From CADEED01 sp020442965 (GTDB taxonomy: Bacteria; Pseudomonadota; Gammaproteobacteria; Steroidobacterales; Steroidobacteraceae), in NCBI GenBank assembly GCA_041395525.1, contig JAWLAH010000004.1, forward strand, positions 1-64,000: a stretch of DNA of 64,000 nt, given 5' to 3'. Under the pieces are notes generated by a model. That model was given only the letters and a program-made list of their open reading frames with translations, was not told where the DNA came from and did not search any database. Shown here one piece after another: positions 9,666 through 18,792 of the stretch. Position numbers and translations under genes: made by a program. How positions within the stretch are numbered: the stretch's first letter is position 1; each line of letters starts with the position of its first letter.

Positions 9666-10958
9666 TCAATTCACCCGCTCGGCGCGCGCGGCGAGCGCAG
9701 TCTCAACCTGTCGCGCGAGATCGGCGAGTGGCAGTTCGCGCTGCGCATCGTCGTCGCGCAACGACTTCCAACCTGCAACCCCGCGAGCAATCTCATCGTC
9801 ACCGAGGATCAACGCATAGGATGCGCCACTCTTGTCAGCACGTCGAAACTGCGCTTTGAAGTTGCCGCCACCCAGATTCACGTGCACGACGCGGTCTGGC
9901 AACTCGTGCCGCAATCGTTCGGCCGCGACCAGCGCAGCCTGCACGCCGGCGTCACCTTGCGCAATGACATAAACATCCGGCAGCGGCGGCGCTGGCGTGC
10001 TGCCAGCCTGTCGGACCAGCTCGACGATGCGCTCCACACCCATGGCGAAACCGATAGCCGGTGTGGCATCGCCGCCCAGTTGGGAAATCAGGCCGTCGTA
10101 GCGGCCACCCGAACACACGGCGTCCTGCGAGCCGAGCGCGTCGGTCGTCCACTCGAATACCGTGCGCGAATAGTAATCGAGACCGCGGACCAAGCGTGGA
10201 TTAACGGCATACGGGATACCCAGGGCGTCCAGTCCACGGCGCAGAGCTGCGAAATGCGCTGCGGACTCGACATCCAGGTGTTCGGTTAGCAAGGGTGCGC
10301 CAGCGATCAGTGCTTGCAAGTCGGGATTCTTGCTGTCGAGTATCCGCAGAGGATTGCCCTCGAGTCGGCGCCGGCTGTCGGCATCCAGCACATCGAACTG
10401 CGCACGAAAATAGTCCTGTAACAACGCACGATAGTCGCGACGGGAATCCGCCGTTCCGAGCGAGTTGATTTGCAGTGTGACGCGCTCGATGCCGAGCTTT
10501 TGCCACAAGCGCGCCGTCAACGCTATCAATTCGATGTCAACATCCGGGCCGGCGAATCCAATCGCTTCGACATCGACTTGATGGAACTGCCGATAGCGAC
10601 CCTTCTGCGGCTTCTCGTGCCGAAACATCGGCCCGATGCACCAGACTTTCAGGCGCGCGCCACGCAACAGGCCGTTCGAGATCGCGGCCCTCACCATTCC
10701 CGCCGTCGCTTCCGGTCGCAGCGTGAGACTTTCGCCTCCCGCGTCCGTGAACGTGTACATCTCCTTCTCGACCACATCGGTGAACTCGCCGATCGCGCGC
10801 TTGAACAACTGCGTGTTTTCGACCACCGGCACGCGCATCTCCTGGTAGCCATAGGCGCTCAACAAATCGGCTGCCATCCGTTCCACAAGCTGCCAGACCG
10901 GGGTCTCCTCGACTAACACGTCGTTCATGCCGCGCACTGGCTGAATCAGGCTACTCAT
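9666..10958 (-). CDS. hisS: Histidyl-tRNA synthetase
   Basis: Class II synthetase charging tRNA-His. The chosen start MSSLIQPVRGMNDVL gives 430 residues and fits the family N-terminus; longer in-frame upstream sequence is not conserved in style. Motif 2 (VWCIGPMFRHEKPQKGRYRQF), the His-A motif LVRGLDYYSRTVFEW and motif 3 (AIGFAMGVERI) are visible, followed by the C-terminal anticodon-binding domain. In many relatives ispG lies between rodZ and hisS; here only 54 bp separate them, so ispG is absent at this site. Confidence 0.97.
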   Translation of the reverse strand: MSSLIQPVRGMNDVLVEETPVWQLVERMAADLLSAYGYQEMRVPVVENTQLFKRAIGEFTDVVEKEMYTFTDAGGESLTLRPEATAGMVRAAISNGLLRGARLKVWCIGPMFRHEKPQKGRYRQFHQVDVEAIGFAGPDVDIELIALTARLWQKLGIERVTLQINSLGTADSRRDYRALLQDYFRAQFDVLDADSRRRLEGNPLRILDSKNPDLQALIAGAPLLTEHLDVESAAHFAALRRGLDALGIPYAVNPRLVRGLDYYSRTVFEWTTDALGSQDAVCSGGRYDGLISQLGGDATPAIGFAMGVERIVELVRQAGSTPAPPLPDVYVIAQGDAGVQAALVAAERLRHELPDRVVHVNLGGGNFKAQFRRADKSGASYALILGDDEIARGVAGWKSLRDDDAQRELPLADLARQVETALAARAERVN

Positions 10959-11012
10959 AATTTGATCTGATCGGTCTACGTCGATGAATTTCAGTGGATG
11001 AGACGTGGCCAA

Positions 11013-11849
11013 TCAGCGCGATTGTGCGGTGATACGGCCAGGACCAATGAGTAGCCGAGCCAAGCGGCCGCGCGTGGCAGTCGCGGGAATCGCCACGTCG
11101 CGGCCATCAACGGCCAGGGTCGCCGCCGCGGCATTTCCGAGCACCACGCGCATGGGACCAGGACCGCGAAAAGACTGTACCGAACCGCGCGTGCCAAGAT
11201 CGTAGTAGAGGCGCCGCCCGCTTGAGTCATAGACTTCGATCCAGCTATCTGCCGTCAGGCTGACGCGCAGCTCCAGGCTGGCCGCCGCGGCCAAGCTTGC
11301 CTCGGTCTTCGGCGACATCGCCTGAGCGACGGCTACGATCTCGCCAGCCTGCGGTGCGATCGTTGCGACCTCGGGATTCGCGCCACCGACGGGCTCGAGC
11401 GGCACGACGCGATCTGGCGTCGCCGGCGGTGCTTCCGACTCGGTCGGCACGGGTGGTTTGCGCAGCAACCACCACGCCGCAGCCGCGAGCGCCACTGCCA
11501 ACAACGCGGCCAGCACCGGACCGCGCAATTTGCGCGGGTCGCTCGGCCGCTCCGCCTTCGCGATGCGCGTGAGATCGGGACGGCGACTGGCCGTCTCGTG
11601 CTGCTGATACTCTACTAACAAGTCCGCCGAGGGCAGTTCGAGAAACTCCGCATACATCCGCAAATGGCCGCGAACATACACGGGCGGACCCAGGCTATCG
11701 AAGCGATCGGACTCGAGCCCGGCGATGACTGACGCATCGAGCCTGGTCTTCTCGGCCGCGGTCGCCACCGAGTGTCCGAGCCGCTCGCGCGCCGCCATCA
11801 AGCGCTGCCCGATCGTCGGAGACGTGTCTGCCGGCGTGCTGTCGCTCAT
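11013..11849 (-). CDS. rodZ: Cytoskeletal protein RodZ
   Basis: Anchors the MreB cytoskeleton and shapes the cell. Domains in order: cytoplasmic helix-turn-helix of the RodZ type (about residues 14-80, LMAARERLGHSVATAAEKT and YVRGHLRMYAEFL), a basic linker, one transmembrane helix (about 114-130, VLAALLAVALAAAAWWLL), a proline-rich periplasmic linker, and a C-terminal beta-rich DUF4115 domain (VSLTADSWIEVYDSSGRRLYY). Length 278 aa. It lies between pilF and hisS as in many gammaproteobacteria. Confidence 0.93.
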   Translation of the reverse strand: MSDSTPADTSPTIGQRLMAARERLGHSVATAAEKTRLDASVIAGLESDRFDSLGPPVYVRGHLRMYAEFLELPSADLLVEYQQHETASRRPDLTRIAKAERPSDPRKLRGPVLAALLAVALAAAAWWLLRKPPVPTESEAPPATPDRVVPLEPVGGANPEVATIAPQAGEIVAVAQAMSPKTEASLAAAASLELRVSLTADSWIEVYDSSGRRLYYDLGTRGSVQSFRGPGPMRVVLGNAAAATLAVDGRDVAIPATATRGRLARLLIGPGRITAQSR

Positions 11850-11852
11850 GGC

Positions 11853-12644
11853 TCAACCGGGATTGCGCGGCAAGGTCGCCAAGGCTCGCGCCGGCGCAGA
11901 ATCCGGGAAATCGACCTTCAATCGACGCGCGAAGCGCTCTTCCGCGCGTATGTCACCCGTCACGCGACTGGCACGCACGCCGAGGAACAGCAACTCGGGA
12001 GTCGCGGTGAAATTCGCCAAATAGCGATCGACCTCAGCCTTGGCCTCGTCGTTGCGCCCAAGCTGCAGCATCAGGTTGCCGAGTTGCAGCACTGCCTCGG
12101 CGTAATTCGGCCGCACGGTGAGCGCCCGACGATAGAGGCGCTCGGCTTCGTCGAAGCGTTGCGCCGACTGATTGCAGACACCTGCGTTCGTGTAAGCGGC
12201 CTCGGGCGCACGATAGAGTCGATTGTTAGCAACTTCCTCGAATCGCTTGACGCCTTCGTCATAACGGCCACGCTTGCACAGATAGACAGCGTAGTTGTTG
12301 AGCACATCCGGATCGCGCGGTGCCAGACGTAATGCGGCGCGGTAATGTTCGTCCGCCTCACGCGGGCGATCGAGTCGATCGTTGAGGAGCCCAAGGGCGG
12401 TGTGCACGTTCGGATCGCGCGGGTTCTGCTCGAGTGCGCGCGTCAGCTTTTCCTGAGCCAGAGGCAGATTGCCTTGCCGCAGGTACGCGATCCCGAGTTG
12501 CATGTTGAACTCGGCCGCATTCTCAGCATTGCTCGACTCGGGCCGCTGCGCCGAACCGCTGACGCACCCCACGAGCAGCACTGCCACGCCTGCGACCACC
12601 ATTGTCGTCGCCATCGCTGACAATGGTCGGCGATCAGCCCTCAT
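11853..12644 (-). CDS. pilF: Type IV pilus assembly lipoprotein PilF/PilW
   Basis: Outer-membrane lipoprotein pilotin needed for assembly of the PilQ secretin. The start at 12644 is set by ATGA overlap with the rlmN stop and gives a signal peptide with lipobox (VLLVGC). The mature protein consists of TPR repeats (AYLRQGNLPLAQEKLTRALEQNP, then DPNVHTALGLLNDRL, DEHYRAALRLAP and so on). Adjacent to rlmN and rodZ, its conserved place. No other pilus genes are in the window. Confidence 0.92.
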   Translation of the reverse strand: MRADRRPLSAMATTMVVAGVAVLLVGCVSGSAQRPESSNAENAAEFNMQLGIAYLRQGNLPLAQEKLTRALEQNPRDPNVHTALGLLNDRLDRPREADEHYRAALRLAPRDPDVLNNYAVYLCKRGRYDEGVKRFEEVANNRLYRAPEAAYTNAGVCNQSAQRFDEAERLYRRALTVRPNYAEAVLQLGNLMLQLGRNDEAKAEVDRYLANFTATPELLFLGVRASRVTGDIRAEERFARRLKVDFPDSAPARALATLPRNPG

Positions 12645-13741
12645 GCCTGCACCTGAAGACCAAAGCTCTTGCTCCCCAGGCGAATGGTGGTGCGATCTTG
12701 CACTCGCCCTGCCAACTGCCCGCACGCTGCAGCGATATCATCGCCGCGAGTCTTGCGAATCGTCGCGATCAGGTCGTTCTGCAGCAGCAGGTCGCGAAAT
12801 TGTGTGATCACCGGCATCGGCGCGCGACGATAGTGGGTGCCCGGAAAAGGATTGAACGGAATCAGGTTGATCTTGGCCGGCCGGCCGCGCAATAGACGCG
12901 CCAGCTCGAGCGCGTCGGCCGGGCTGTCGTTGACACCTTCGAGCATCACGTACTCGAAAGTAACGCTGCGACCGTTTTGTTCGTCGAGGTAGTGCCAGCA
13001 GGCCTCTAACAACTCGGCGATCGGGTGCTTGCGATTGATCGGCACGAGCCTGCTGCGCAGTTCATCATTGGCCGCGTGCAGCGAGACGGCCAGCGCACAA
13101 TTCACCTCTTCGGCCAGTTTGTAGATCTGGGGCACGAGACCGGAGGTCGACAGGGTCACGCGCCGCCGGGAAATGTCGAAACCGAAATCATCGAGGAACA
13201 GCCGGATGGCAGGGACGACATTGCGGAAATTGGCGAGCGGCTCGCCCATGCCCATGAAGACAACGTTGGTTATGATGCGCGGATCGTCGGGCGAAAATCC
13301 CAGCTCCTGATTCGCCAACCACACCTGTCCCACGATCTCGGCCGCGGTCAGGTTGCGATTGAAGCCCTGCTGCGCGGTCGAACAGAACGAGCAATCGAGC
13401 GCGCAGCCGACCTGCGAGGAAATACACAGCGTGCCGCGATCCGCCTCCGGAATGTAGACCATCTCGAACGCCTGCGAGGCATCCGCCGACAGCAACCACT
13501 TACGGGTACCATCAGCCGAATCCTGGCGACGTATGACATCTGGAACGCGTACCTCGGCGTGCGCCGCGAGCTGCGTCCGGAAATCCTTCGCGAGATCGGT
13601 CATCGCGGCGAAGTCGCCGACCCCACGCTTGTAGAGCCAGCCCATCAGCTGGCGCGCACGGAACGGCTTGCTGCCAAGACTAACTACAAACTCGGCGAGT
13701 TCAGTCTGCGGCAACCCGAGCAGATTTACGGCCGCGGACAA
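12641..13741 (-). CDS. rlmN: 23S rRNA/tRNA adenine-C2 methyltransferase RlmN
   Basis: Radical SAM enzyme that makes m2A in 23S rRNA and some tRNAs. The radical-SAM cluster motif CALDCSFCSTAQQGF is intact, as are GMGEPLANF, SLHAANDELRSRLVPINR and the C-terminal Cys region (DIAAACGQLAGR) that forms the covalent RNA adduct. It overlaps ndk by 16 bp and pilF by 4 bp, so translation is probably coupled. Confidence 0.97.
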   Translation of the reverse strand: MSAAVNLLGLPQTELAEFVVSLGSKPFRARQLMGWLYKRGVGDFAAMTDLAKDFRTQLAAHAEVRVPDVIRRQDSADGTRKWLLSADASQAFEMVYIPEADRGTLCISSQVGCALDCSFCSTAQQGFNRNLTAAEIVGQVWLANQELGFSPDDPRIITNVVFMGMGEPLANFRNVVPAIRLFLDDFGFDISRRRVTLSTSGLVPQIYKLAEEVNCALAVSLHAANDELRSRLVPINRKHPIAELLEACWHYLDEQNGRSVTFEYVMLEGVNDSPADALELARLLRGRPAKINLIPFNPFPGTHYRRAPMPVITQFRDLLLQNDLIATIRKTRGDDIAAACGQLAGRVQDRTTIRLGSKSFGLQVQA

Positions 13742-14154
13742 AGCTCGGTCTCGCGAAAGAAATACGCGATCTCCCGAGCAGCGGTATCCGCCGCGTCGGA
13801 GCCGTGCACAGTGTTGGCTTCGATGCTCTCGGCGAGATCGGCGCGAATGGTGCCCGGGGCCGCTTTCTTGGGATCGGTGGCGCCCATGATCTCGCGATTC
13901 TTGGCGATCGCGTCCGCCCCTTCGAGCACTTGAATCATGACCGGCGCCGAGGTCATATAGCGCACCAGATCGTTGAAGAACGGACGCGCGCGATGCACCT
14001 CGTAAAAGCCCTCGGCTTCGCGCTGCGAGAGGTGCGCCATGCGCGCTGCAATGATTTTGAGGCCGGCTTTTTCAAAACGGCGATACACCTCGCCGATCAG
14101 ATTGCGCGTAACACCATCGGGCTTGACGATAGACAATGTGCGCTCGAGCGCCAT
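13726..14154 (-). CDS. ndk: Nucleoside diphosphate kinase
   Basis: Transfers gamma-phosphate between nucleoside di- and triphosphates through a phospho-histidine. At 142 residues it has family length. ERTLSIVKPDGV begins the fold and the active-site His is in NTVHGSDAADTA. Part of the trmJ-to-der run, about 120 bp downstream of iscA. Confidence 0.98.
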   Translation of the reverse strand: MALERTLSIVKPDGVTRNLIGEVYRRFEKAGLKIIAARMAHLSQREAEGFYEVHRARPFFNDLVRYMTSAPVMIQVLEGADAIAKNREIMGATDPKKAAPGTIRADLAESIEANTVHGSDAADTAAREIAYFFRETELCPRP

Positions 14155-14271
14155 GGCAGATTCCTTCGAAAGGGTACGGGAGAGACAGCCGAGGATTGTA
14201 CCCTACGATTTGCGGCGAGCGGCAGCTGAGCGGCTTGCAGCGGGGCCGATCCCGGGCGCGGAAACGCGGCG

Positions 14272-14595
14272 CTAGATATTAAAACTCTCGCCGCAACCAC
14301 ACTCGCCCTTGATGTTGGGGTTGTGGAAGCGAAAGGCCTCGTTCAGCCCCTGTTTGACGAAATCGACGGTGGTGCCTGAGATCAACTTGAGGCTCTCCGG
14401 ATCGACGAAGACCTTGACGCCGCGTTCCTCGAAGACAGCATCCAGCGGCTCGGCCTGCTCGGCGAAGTTGATGACATAGGCAAACCCGGAACAACCCGTC
14501 TTGCGCACTCCCAACCGCAAGCCCAGGCCCGTGCCTCGTGCGGCGATAGAATTTCTCACGCGATCCGCCGCTGACTGAGTCAAATGGATAGCCAT
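14272..14595 (-). CDS. iscA: A-type iron-sulfur carrier IscA
   Basis: Small A-type carrier that delivers Fe-S clusters to apo-proteins. The three conserved cysteines are present: C35 (RKTGCSGFAY) and C99/C101 (GECGCGES). The 107-residue length fits. Its position behind iscS and a scaffold-like gene argues for IscA rather than ErpA, though sequence alone does not fully separate them. The usual downstream partners hscB, hscA and fdx are missing; ndk follows instead. Confidence 0.93.
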   Translation of the reverse strand: MAIHLTQSAADRVRNSIAARGTGLGLRLGVRKTGCSGFAYVINFAEQAEPLDAVFEERGVKVFVDPESLKLISGTTVDFVKQGLNEAFRFHNPNIKGECGCGESFNI

Positions 14596-14604
14596 AGTGC
14601 AATT

Positions 14605-15039
14605 TTACTCCGTTCCGCCCTGCGAAAGCGCCGCATTCAATGCATCTTCGACCAACAACAAGCGACCAAGTTTCTCCGGCGGCACACCCATTTCCCGCGC
14701 CCAGGCGTGCGGCCCGCCCACCAAGGGCTGCCGGGCAAAATCGTCCGCAAGCGCCGCCTGGCCCACGAGCCGCTCAGTTAACCAGGCGCAGACAGCCAGA
14801 GTATGCGGGCAACCGTAGGCCTGGAAACGTGCAGCAGTCACAACGCCAGCGTTGACGGCAACGTGAAAGCGGACCTGCGTTCCCACGGCAACCGTACCGG
14901 CCTCGCCACAGCGAACGTCTGGGCCGGGCGGCATCGCCCCGCCGCCGGGCAAATCCTGGAAGTAGCGCCGCGCGGACGCCGTCAGGCTGCGTTCGAGCAG
15001 CGTGTCAACCTGGCAGTCCGCTGATGCAGCTTTGCTCAC
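14605..15039 (-). CDS. Divergent IscU/NifU-N-like scaffold protein
   Basis: It sits exactly where iscU belongs, between iscS and iscA, and has the IscU-fold order: a strand around DVRCGEAGTVAVGTQVRF, then AYGCPHTLAVCAWLTERLVG. It is clearly degenerate. The aspartate after the first cluster Cys (CGD in IscU) is Glu (C44-G-E), and the third ligand region (normally HCS before the final helix) reads LGRLLLVEDAL with no Cys or His. C44, C77 and C84 remain. The start is GTG, overlapping the iscS stop as GTGA. It may still bind IscS or hold a cluster in another way; function is inferred from position. Confidence 0.75.
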   Translation of the reverse strand: MSKAASADCQVDTLLERSLTASARRYFQDLPGGGAMPPGPDVRCGEAGTVAVGTQVRFHVAVNAGVVTAARFQAYGCPHTLAVCAWLTERLVGQAALADDFARQPLVGGPHAWAREMGVPPEKLGRLLLVEDALNAALSQGGTE

Positions 15040-16214
15040 GGCGCGATAGCTCGCAGCCGTTCGACTTCGCGCCGGATAACCCGCGCCGCCAGCTCTACAT
15101 CCTGAGCGGTGGAGTAGCGCCCGATGCTGATTCTGAGTGAGCCTTGCGCAAGCTGAGTCGAGTGCCCGAGCGAGCGCAGCACATACGAGGCCTCGCGACC
15201 GGCGGAGCTGCAGGCCGAACCGGTCGACACCGCGATTTCGGTCAAGCCTGTGACCAGGCTCTCGCCTTCAACGCCTTCGAAGGAAACGTTCAGCAGATGC
15301 GGCAAACGCGGGGATTGTTGCCCGTTGAGATGTACGGAGCCGATCGGCTCCAGCGCGCGCCACAGGTCATCGCGCAGCGCGCGGCACCGCAGTTCCTCCG
15401 CCGGTCGATCGCGCGCTACCAACTCTGCCGCTGCCCCGAACCCCACGATTTGATGAGTTGGCAAGGTGCCGCTGCGCAATTGGCGTTCATGCCCGCCACC
15501 GAATACGATCGGCGCGGCACGCGGGCGCATCGCCTCGCGAATGTACAGCGCGCCGATGCCTTTCGGCCCGTAGACCTTGTGCCCGCTCAGGGCCGCAAAA
15601 GCAACCGGCGTGCGCGCCACATCGAACTCGATCTTACCGGCGCTCTGAGCGGCGTCCGTGTGCAGCGGTACTGCGGCGCGCGTGCACTCCTCGGCGAGCG
15701 CCGCGAGGTCCTGCACGACACCCGTCTCGTTGTTGGCGTGCATGATACTAACCAATTGAGTGTCGGATCGCAGCGCCGCGCGCAATGCGAGCGGACTGAT
15801 CAAGCCGTTTCGGTCAGGCGCGAGATAAGTGACACGGAAGCCTTCGCGTGCCAATTGACCGGCAGGATCCAACACCGACCGATGCTCGGTCCGCGCCGTC
15901 ACGATGTGGCGGCCGCGATCCGCGTTGGCGCGTGCGACACCCAATATCGCGAGGTTGTTAGCCTCGGTTGCACCCGACGTAAAGTAGACCTCGGCCGGCT
16001 GAGCGCCGATCAGCCGCGCAACCTGCTCGCGCGCTTGCTCGACGCGGCGCGCGGCGGCAAAACCGAAACCATGGGTGGTCGACGCCGGGTTACCAAATAC
16101 GCCATCACGCGTCAGACACTCGCTCATCGCCGCCGCAACTCGTGGATCGACTGGCGTCGTGGCCGCGTAGTCGAGATAAACTGGCGCGCTGCTGCTGGCT
16201 GGACCGGACTTCAT
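15036..16214 (-). CDS. iscS: Cysteine desulfurase
   Basis: PLP enzyme that releases sulfur from cysteine for Fe-S and thio-tRNA synthesis. YLDYAATTPVDPRV opens the fold, SGHKVYGPKGIGALY carries the PLP lysine, and STGSACSSAG carries the persulfide cysteine. The C-terminus is shorter than in E. coli IscS and lacks the terminal tail that contacts IscU, which fits the unusual scaffold partner. It overlaps trmJ upstream and the scaffold-like gene downstream; no iscR lies between trmJ and iscS. Confidence 0.95.
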   Translation of the reverse strand: MKSGPASSSAPVYLDYAATTPVDPRVAAAMSECLTRDGVFGNPASTTHGFGFAAARRVEQAREQVARLIGAQPAEVYFTSGATEANNLAILGVARANADRGRHIVTARTEHRSVLDPAGQLAREGFRVTYLAPDRNGLISPLALRAALRSDTQLVSIMHANNETGVVQDLAALAEECTRAAVPLHTDAAQSAGKIEFDVARTPVAFAALSGHKVYGPKGIGALYIREAMRPRAAPIVFGGGHERQLRSGTLPTHQIVGFGAAAELVARDRPAEELRCRALRDDLWRALEPIGSVHLNGQQSPRLPHLLNVSFEGVEGESLVTGLTEIAVSTGSACSSAGREASYVLRSLGHSTQLAQGSLRISIGRYSTAQDVELAARVIRREVERLRAIAP

Positions 16215-16972
16215 TCGTCGCTCGTCAATGCAGTTGCCGGCGGGTCGCCCGCGCGACGACGGCGCCGTTCCACGGATGTGAGGATGCCGCGCAGAATATT
16301 CACCTCGTTTGCATCCAGCTCTGCGCGACCGAGGAATTTGCGGATGCGTGTCATCAGGATCGTGCCGTTCTGTGTCCGGTCGCGGAACTCGATCAACGCA
16401 AGGACTGACTCCAGGTGCGCATACATCCGTTCCATCTCGACGCCCGTCGCAAGGGGCACGGCCGCTGCTGCCGCTTGGTAGTGAGCGCCACGCGCCCGAT
16501 ACAGCTCGTACGTCACGAGCTGCACCGCCATCGCAAGATTGAGCGACGGATAGGCCGGGTTGGCCGGTATCCGCACGAGCACGTGCGCTAGCGCGAGTTC
16601 CTGATTGGTGAGCCCGGTGCGCTCGGCACCAAACAAAATGGCGACCGGTCCGCGAGCCAGCTCGCTGACGGCGCGGGTCGCCGCGTCGCGCACATCGAGC
16701 ACGCGAAAATTGTGCTCACGGTCACGCGAAGTGGTGGCCGCGACAAAACCCGCGTCGGCGACGGCCTCTTCGACGCTCGCCACGACTCGCGCCCGCTGCA
16801 AGACGTCGTTGGCGCCCGAAGCGCGCGCGGTGGCTTCGACATGCGGAAAGTTCTGCGGGCGCACGAGCACGAGATCGTCAATTGCCATCGTTTTCATCGC
16901 CCGCGCGGCGGCACCGATGTTGCCCGGATGGGAGGTCTCGACCAGAACAATGCGCATGTGGATGTGTTGCAT
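16211..16972 (-). CDS. trmJ: tRNA (cytidine/uridine-2'-O-)-methyltransferase TrmJ
   Basis: SPOUT-class enzyme methylating position 32 of several tRNAs. Knot motifs are visible: IVLVETSHPGNIGAAARAMK, ILFGAERTGLTNQELALA and IPANPAYPSLNLAMAVQL. Two starts are close together (16972 and 16957); upstream in-frame sequence does not look like protein of this family. It is first in the long leftward run and shares a divergent intergenic region with suhB, a conserved gammaproteobacterial neighbourhood. Confidence 0.93.
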   Translation of the reverse strand: MQHIHMRIVLVETSHPGNIGAAARAMKTMAIDDLVLVRPQNFPHVEATARASGANDVLQRARVVASVEEAVADAGFVAATTSRDREHNFRVLDVRDAATRAVSELARGPVAILFGAERTGLTNQELALAHVLVRIPANPAYPSLNLAMAVQLVTYELYRARGAHYQAAAAAVPLATGVEMERMYAHLESVLALIEFRDRTQNGTILMTRIRKFLGRAELDANEVNILRGILTSVERRRRRAGDPPATALTSDE

Positions 16973-17056
16973 AGCGGAGTGAATCTCGCGGACCGAGCCG
17001 GGCAGCGCAGCGGCCGAAACGATCGCCTTGCGCGCCCCGCAACGGCCCCGCCCCTG

Positions 17057-17062
17057 TATGAT
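17057..17062 (+). promoter_or_regulatory. Possible -10 element for suhB
   Basis: TATGAT lies 36 bp upstream of the suhB ATG in the trmJ/suhB divergent gap. No good -35 at the usual spacing was found, so this is a weak prediction. Confidence 0.3.
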
Positions 17063-17098
17063 ACGCAAGGGCTTTACGCCTCGTCGCTACTTCAAAAT

Positions 17099-17902
17099 AT
17101 GCAGCCGTTACTCAATCTCGCGGTCAGTGCCGCGCGTCGCGCGGGCGACGTGATCATCCGCAGTTTGCCCAAGCTCGATAGTCTCGACGTGTCGACCAAG
17201 GGACGCCACGACTACGTCTCGGAGGTCGATCGTGCAGCGGAAGAGCAGATCATCGCGACGATTCGCCGGCTGTACCCTGACCATGCGTTTCTCGCCGAAG
17301 AGAGCGGCGAATCCGGCCGCGCGGGCGAAGTGCGCTGGATCATCGATCCACTCGACGGCACCACCAATTTCTTGCACGGCTTCCCGACTTTCGCCGTATC
17401 GATCGCCTGCGAAATCCGCGGGCGGCTCGAGCACGCAGTTGTATTCGATCCGATGCGCCAGGAAATGTTCACCGCCTCGCGCGGCATTGGCGCGCAGCTC
17501 GAGGGCAAGAAGATCCGCGTGAGCAAGCAGCGCACGCTCGAAGGGTCGTTGATCGCCACCGGATTTCCGTATCGTGCGGTCGAGCCATACTTCGATGAAT
17601 ACATGGCGATGCTGAAGCTCGTCATGTCGCAGTCGGCGGGCGTGCGCCGCCCGGGGGCCGCGGCGCTCGATCTCGCCTATGTGGCGGCGGGCCGCGTCGA
17701 TGCCTTCTGGGAAATGGGACTGCACGCGTGGGATACGGCCGCAGGCACGTTGTTAGTGATCGAAGCTGGCGGGTTAGTCGGTACGCTCACCGGCGGAGAC
17801 TACCAGCAAGGTGGCAATATAGTCGCGGGTACGCAGCGCGTTTACAACGCGTTGATCGAGGCGTTGGCGCCGCACGTGCCAGCCGCCCTCCGCAATCGCT
17901 AA
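17099..17902 (+). CDS. suhB: Inositol monophosphatase family protein SuhB
   Basis: Mg2+-dependent inositol-1-monophosphatase. In gammaproteobacteria SuhB also takes part in rRNA antitermination complexes. The metal-site motif WIIDPLDGTTNFLHG, the upstream FLAEESGE glutamate and the C-terminal HAWDTAAGTLLVIEAGG are all present; 267 residues is standard. The start MQPLLNLAVSAARRAG was chosen because upstream in-frame sequence is antisense to trmJ. Its stop overlaps the end of the convergent atpG by 4 bp. Confidence 0.95.
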   Translation: MQPLLNLAVSAARRAGDVIIRSLPKLDSLDVSTKGRHDYVSEVDRAAEEQIIATIRRLYPDHAFLAEESGESGRAGEVRWIIDPLDGTTNFLHGFPTFAVSIACEIRGRLEHAVVFDPMRQEMFTASRGIGAQLEGKKIRVSKQRTLEGSLIATGFPYRAVEPYFDEYMAMLKLVMSQSAGVRRPGAAALDLAYVAAGRVDAFWEMGLHAWDTAAGTLLVIEAGGLVGTLTGGDYQQGGNIVAGTQRVYNALIEALAPHVPAALRNR

Positions 17903-18792
17903 CTGGGCGGGGTGGCGCGTCGACTACCAAGCGCCTCGAATCCGACGATTACGTCCAGCAGTTCGGTCGTTATCTGCGTCTGACGTACCGAGCGTGTTTC
18001 CGAGTGTAGATCTTCCAGCTTTTCATCGACGGATTGCTCGGCCTGCTGCATCCGCGCCAACCGGGCTGCGTTCTCGGTCAGCAGCGCCTCGGCAGCCGCG
18101 CGATAAAGCGTCGCGAACAGCAGATTGCGAATCAGAGCCGCCAGCAGTTCCGGCGCTGGCAAGCCAAACTGCGGCAGGCTACGCGACCGCCAAGGTCGTC
18201 GCGCAAGATCTCGCAGCATCTGCGCGTCGAGTGGCAGCAAGTCCTGCGATACCGGACCCTGATGGCCGTGGCGGTCGCGTTGCGTGTAAACGAGCGTTAC
18301 CGCAATACCGCCTGACCCGGCGCTCGTGCGATGCGGTTCCAATTGCGTGACCAGTTCGTCCGCCAGCCTGTTCAAGCCGTCCGCATTGGCTGGCGGCAGG
18401 AGCGTCGTCGCGACCGTGATGCCCTCGCCTGCCAATGCGCCCTGCATCTTCGCGCCGACGCACAGGACTAGCACGGTCCGGCCGCTTGTAAAGTGCCGCG
18501 CCGCCTCGACCGCCAGAAGCTCGTTGTAGTTGCCACAAAGACCGTGATCCGATCCGACGACGATCAGAACTTTCCTGGCCACACGCGAACGATCCGCAAC
18601 CAGAGAACCGTGGTGCTGAATGAACGCGTGCAGTCCATCCAACACGGTCTGACGCCATGCGTCGATGGATCGTGCCGCCTGTTCGTATGGAGCCGCATTG
18701 ATCGCCGACATGGTCTTCATCGTGCGCACGATCCCGCGGATGCTCTGCATCGTGGCGGTGCGGTGGGTCAGCCGCTCAAGGGACTGTGCCAT
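17899..18792 (-). CDS. atpG: N-ATPase gamma subunit
   Basis: Central rotor stalk of the alternative F1Fo ATPase. The N-terminal helix (TATMQSIRGIVRTMKTMSAINAAPYEQA) and C-terminal helix (AARLARMQQAEQSVDEKLEDL) match the gamma coiled coil, and VVGSDHGLCGNYNE matches the Rossmann part. It is divergent from housekeeping gamma subunits, as expected for N-ATPases. The start at 18792 overlaps atpA by 17 bp. It is the last gene of the operon. Confidence 0.9.
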   Translation of the reverse strand: MAQSLERLTHRTATMQSIRGIVRTMKTMSAINAAPYEQAARSIDAWRQTVLDGLHAFIQHHGSLVADRSRVARKVLIVVGSDHGLCGNYNELLAVEAARHFTSGRTVLVLCVGAKMQGALAGEGITVATTLLPPANADGLNRLADELVTQLEPHRTSAGSGGIAVTLVYTQRDRHGHQGPVSQDLLPLDAQMLRDLARRPWRSRSLPQFGLPAPELLAALIRNLLFATLYRAAAEALLTENAARLARMQQAEQSVDEKLEDLHSETRSVRQTQITTELLDVIVGFEALGSRRATPPS

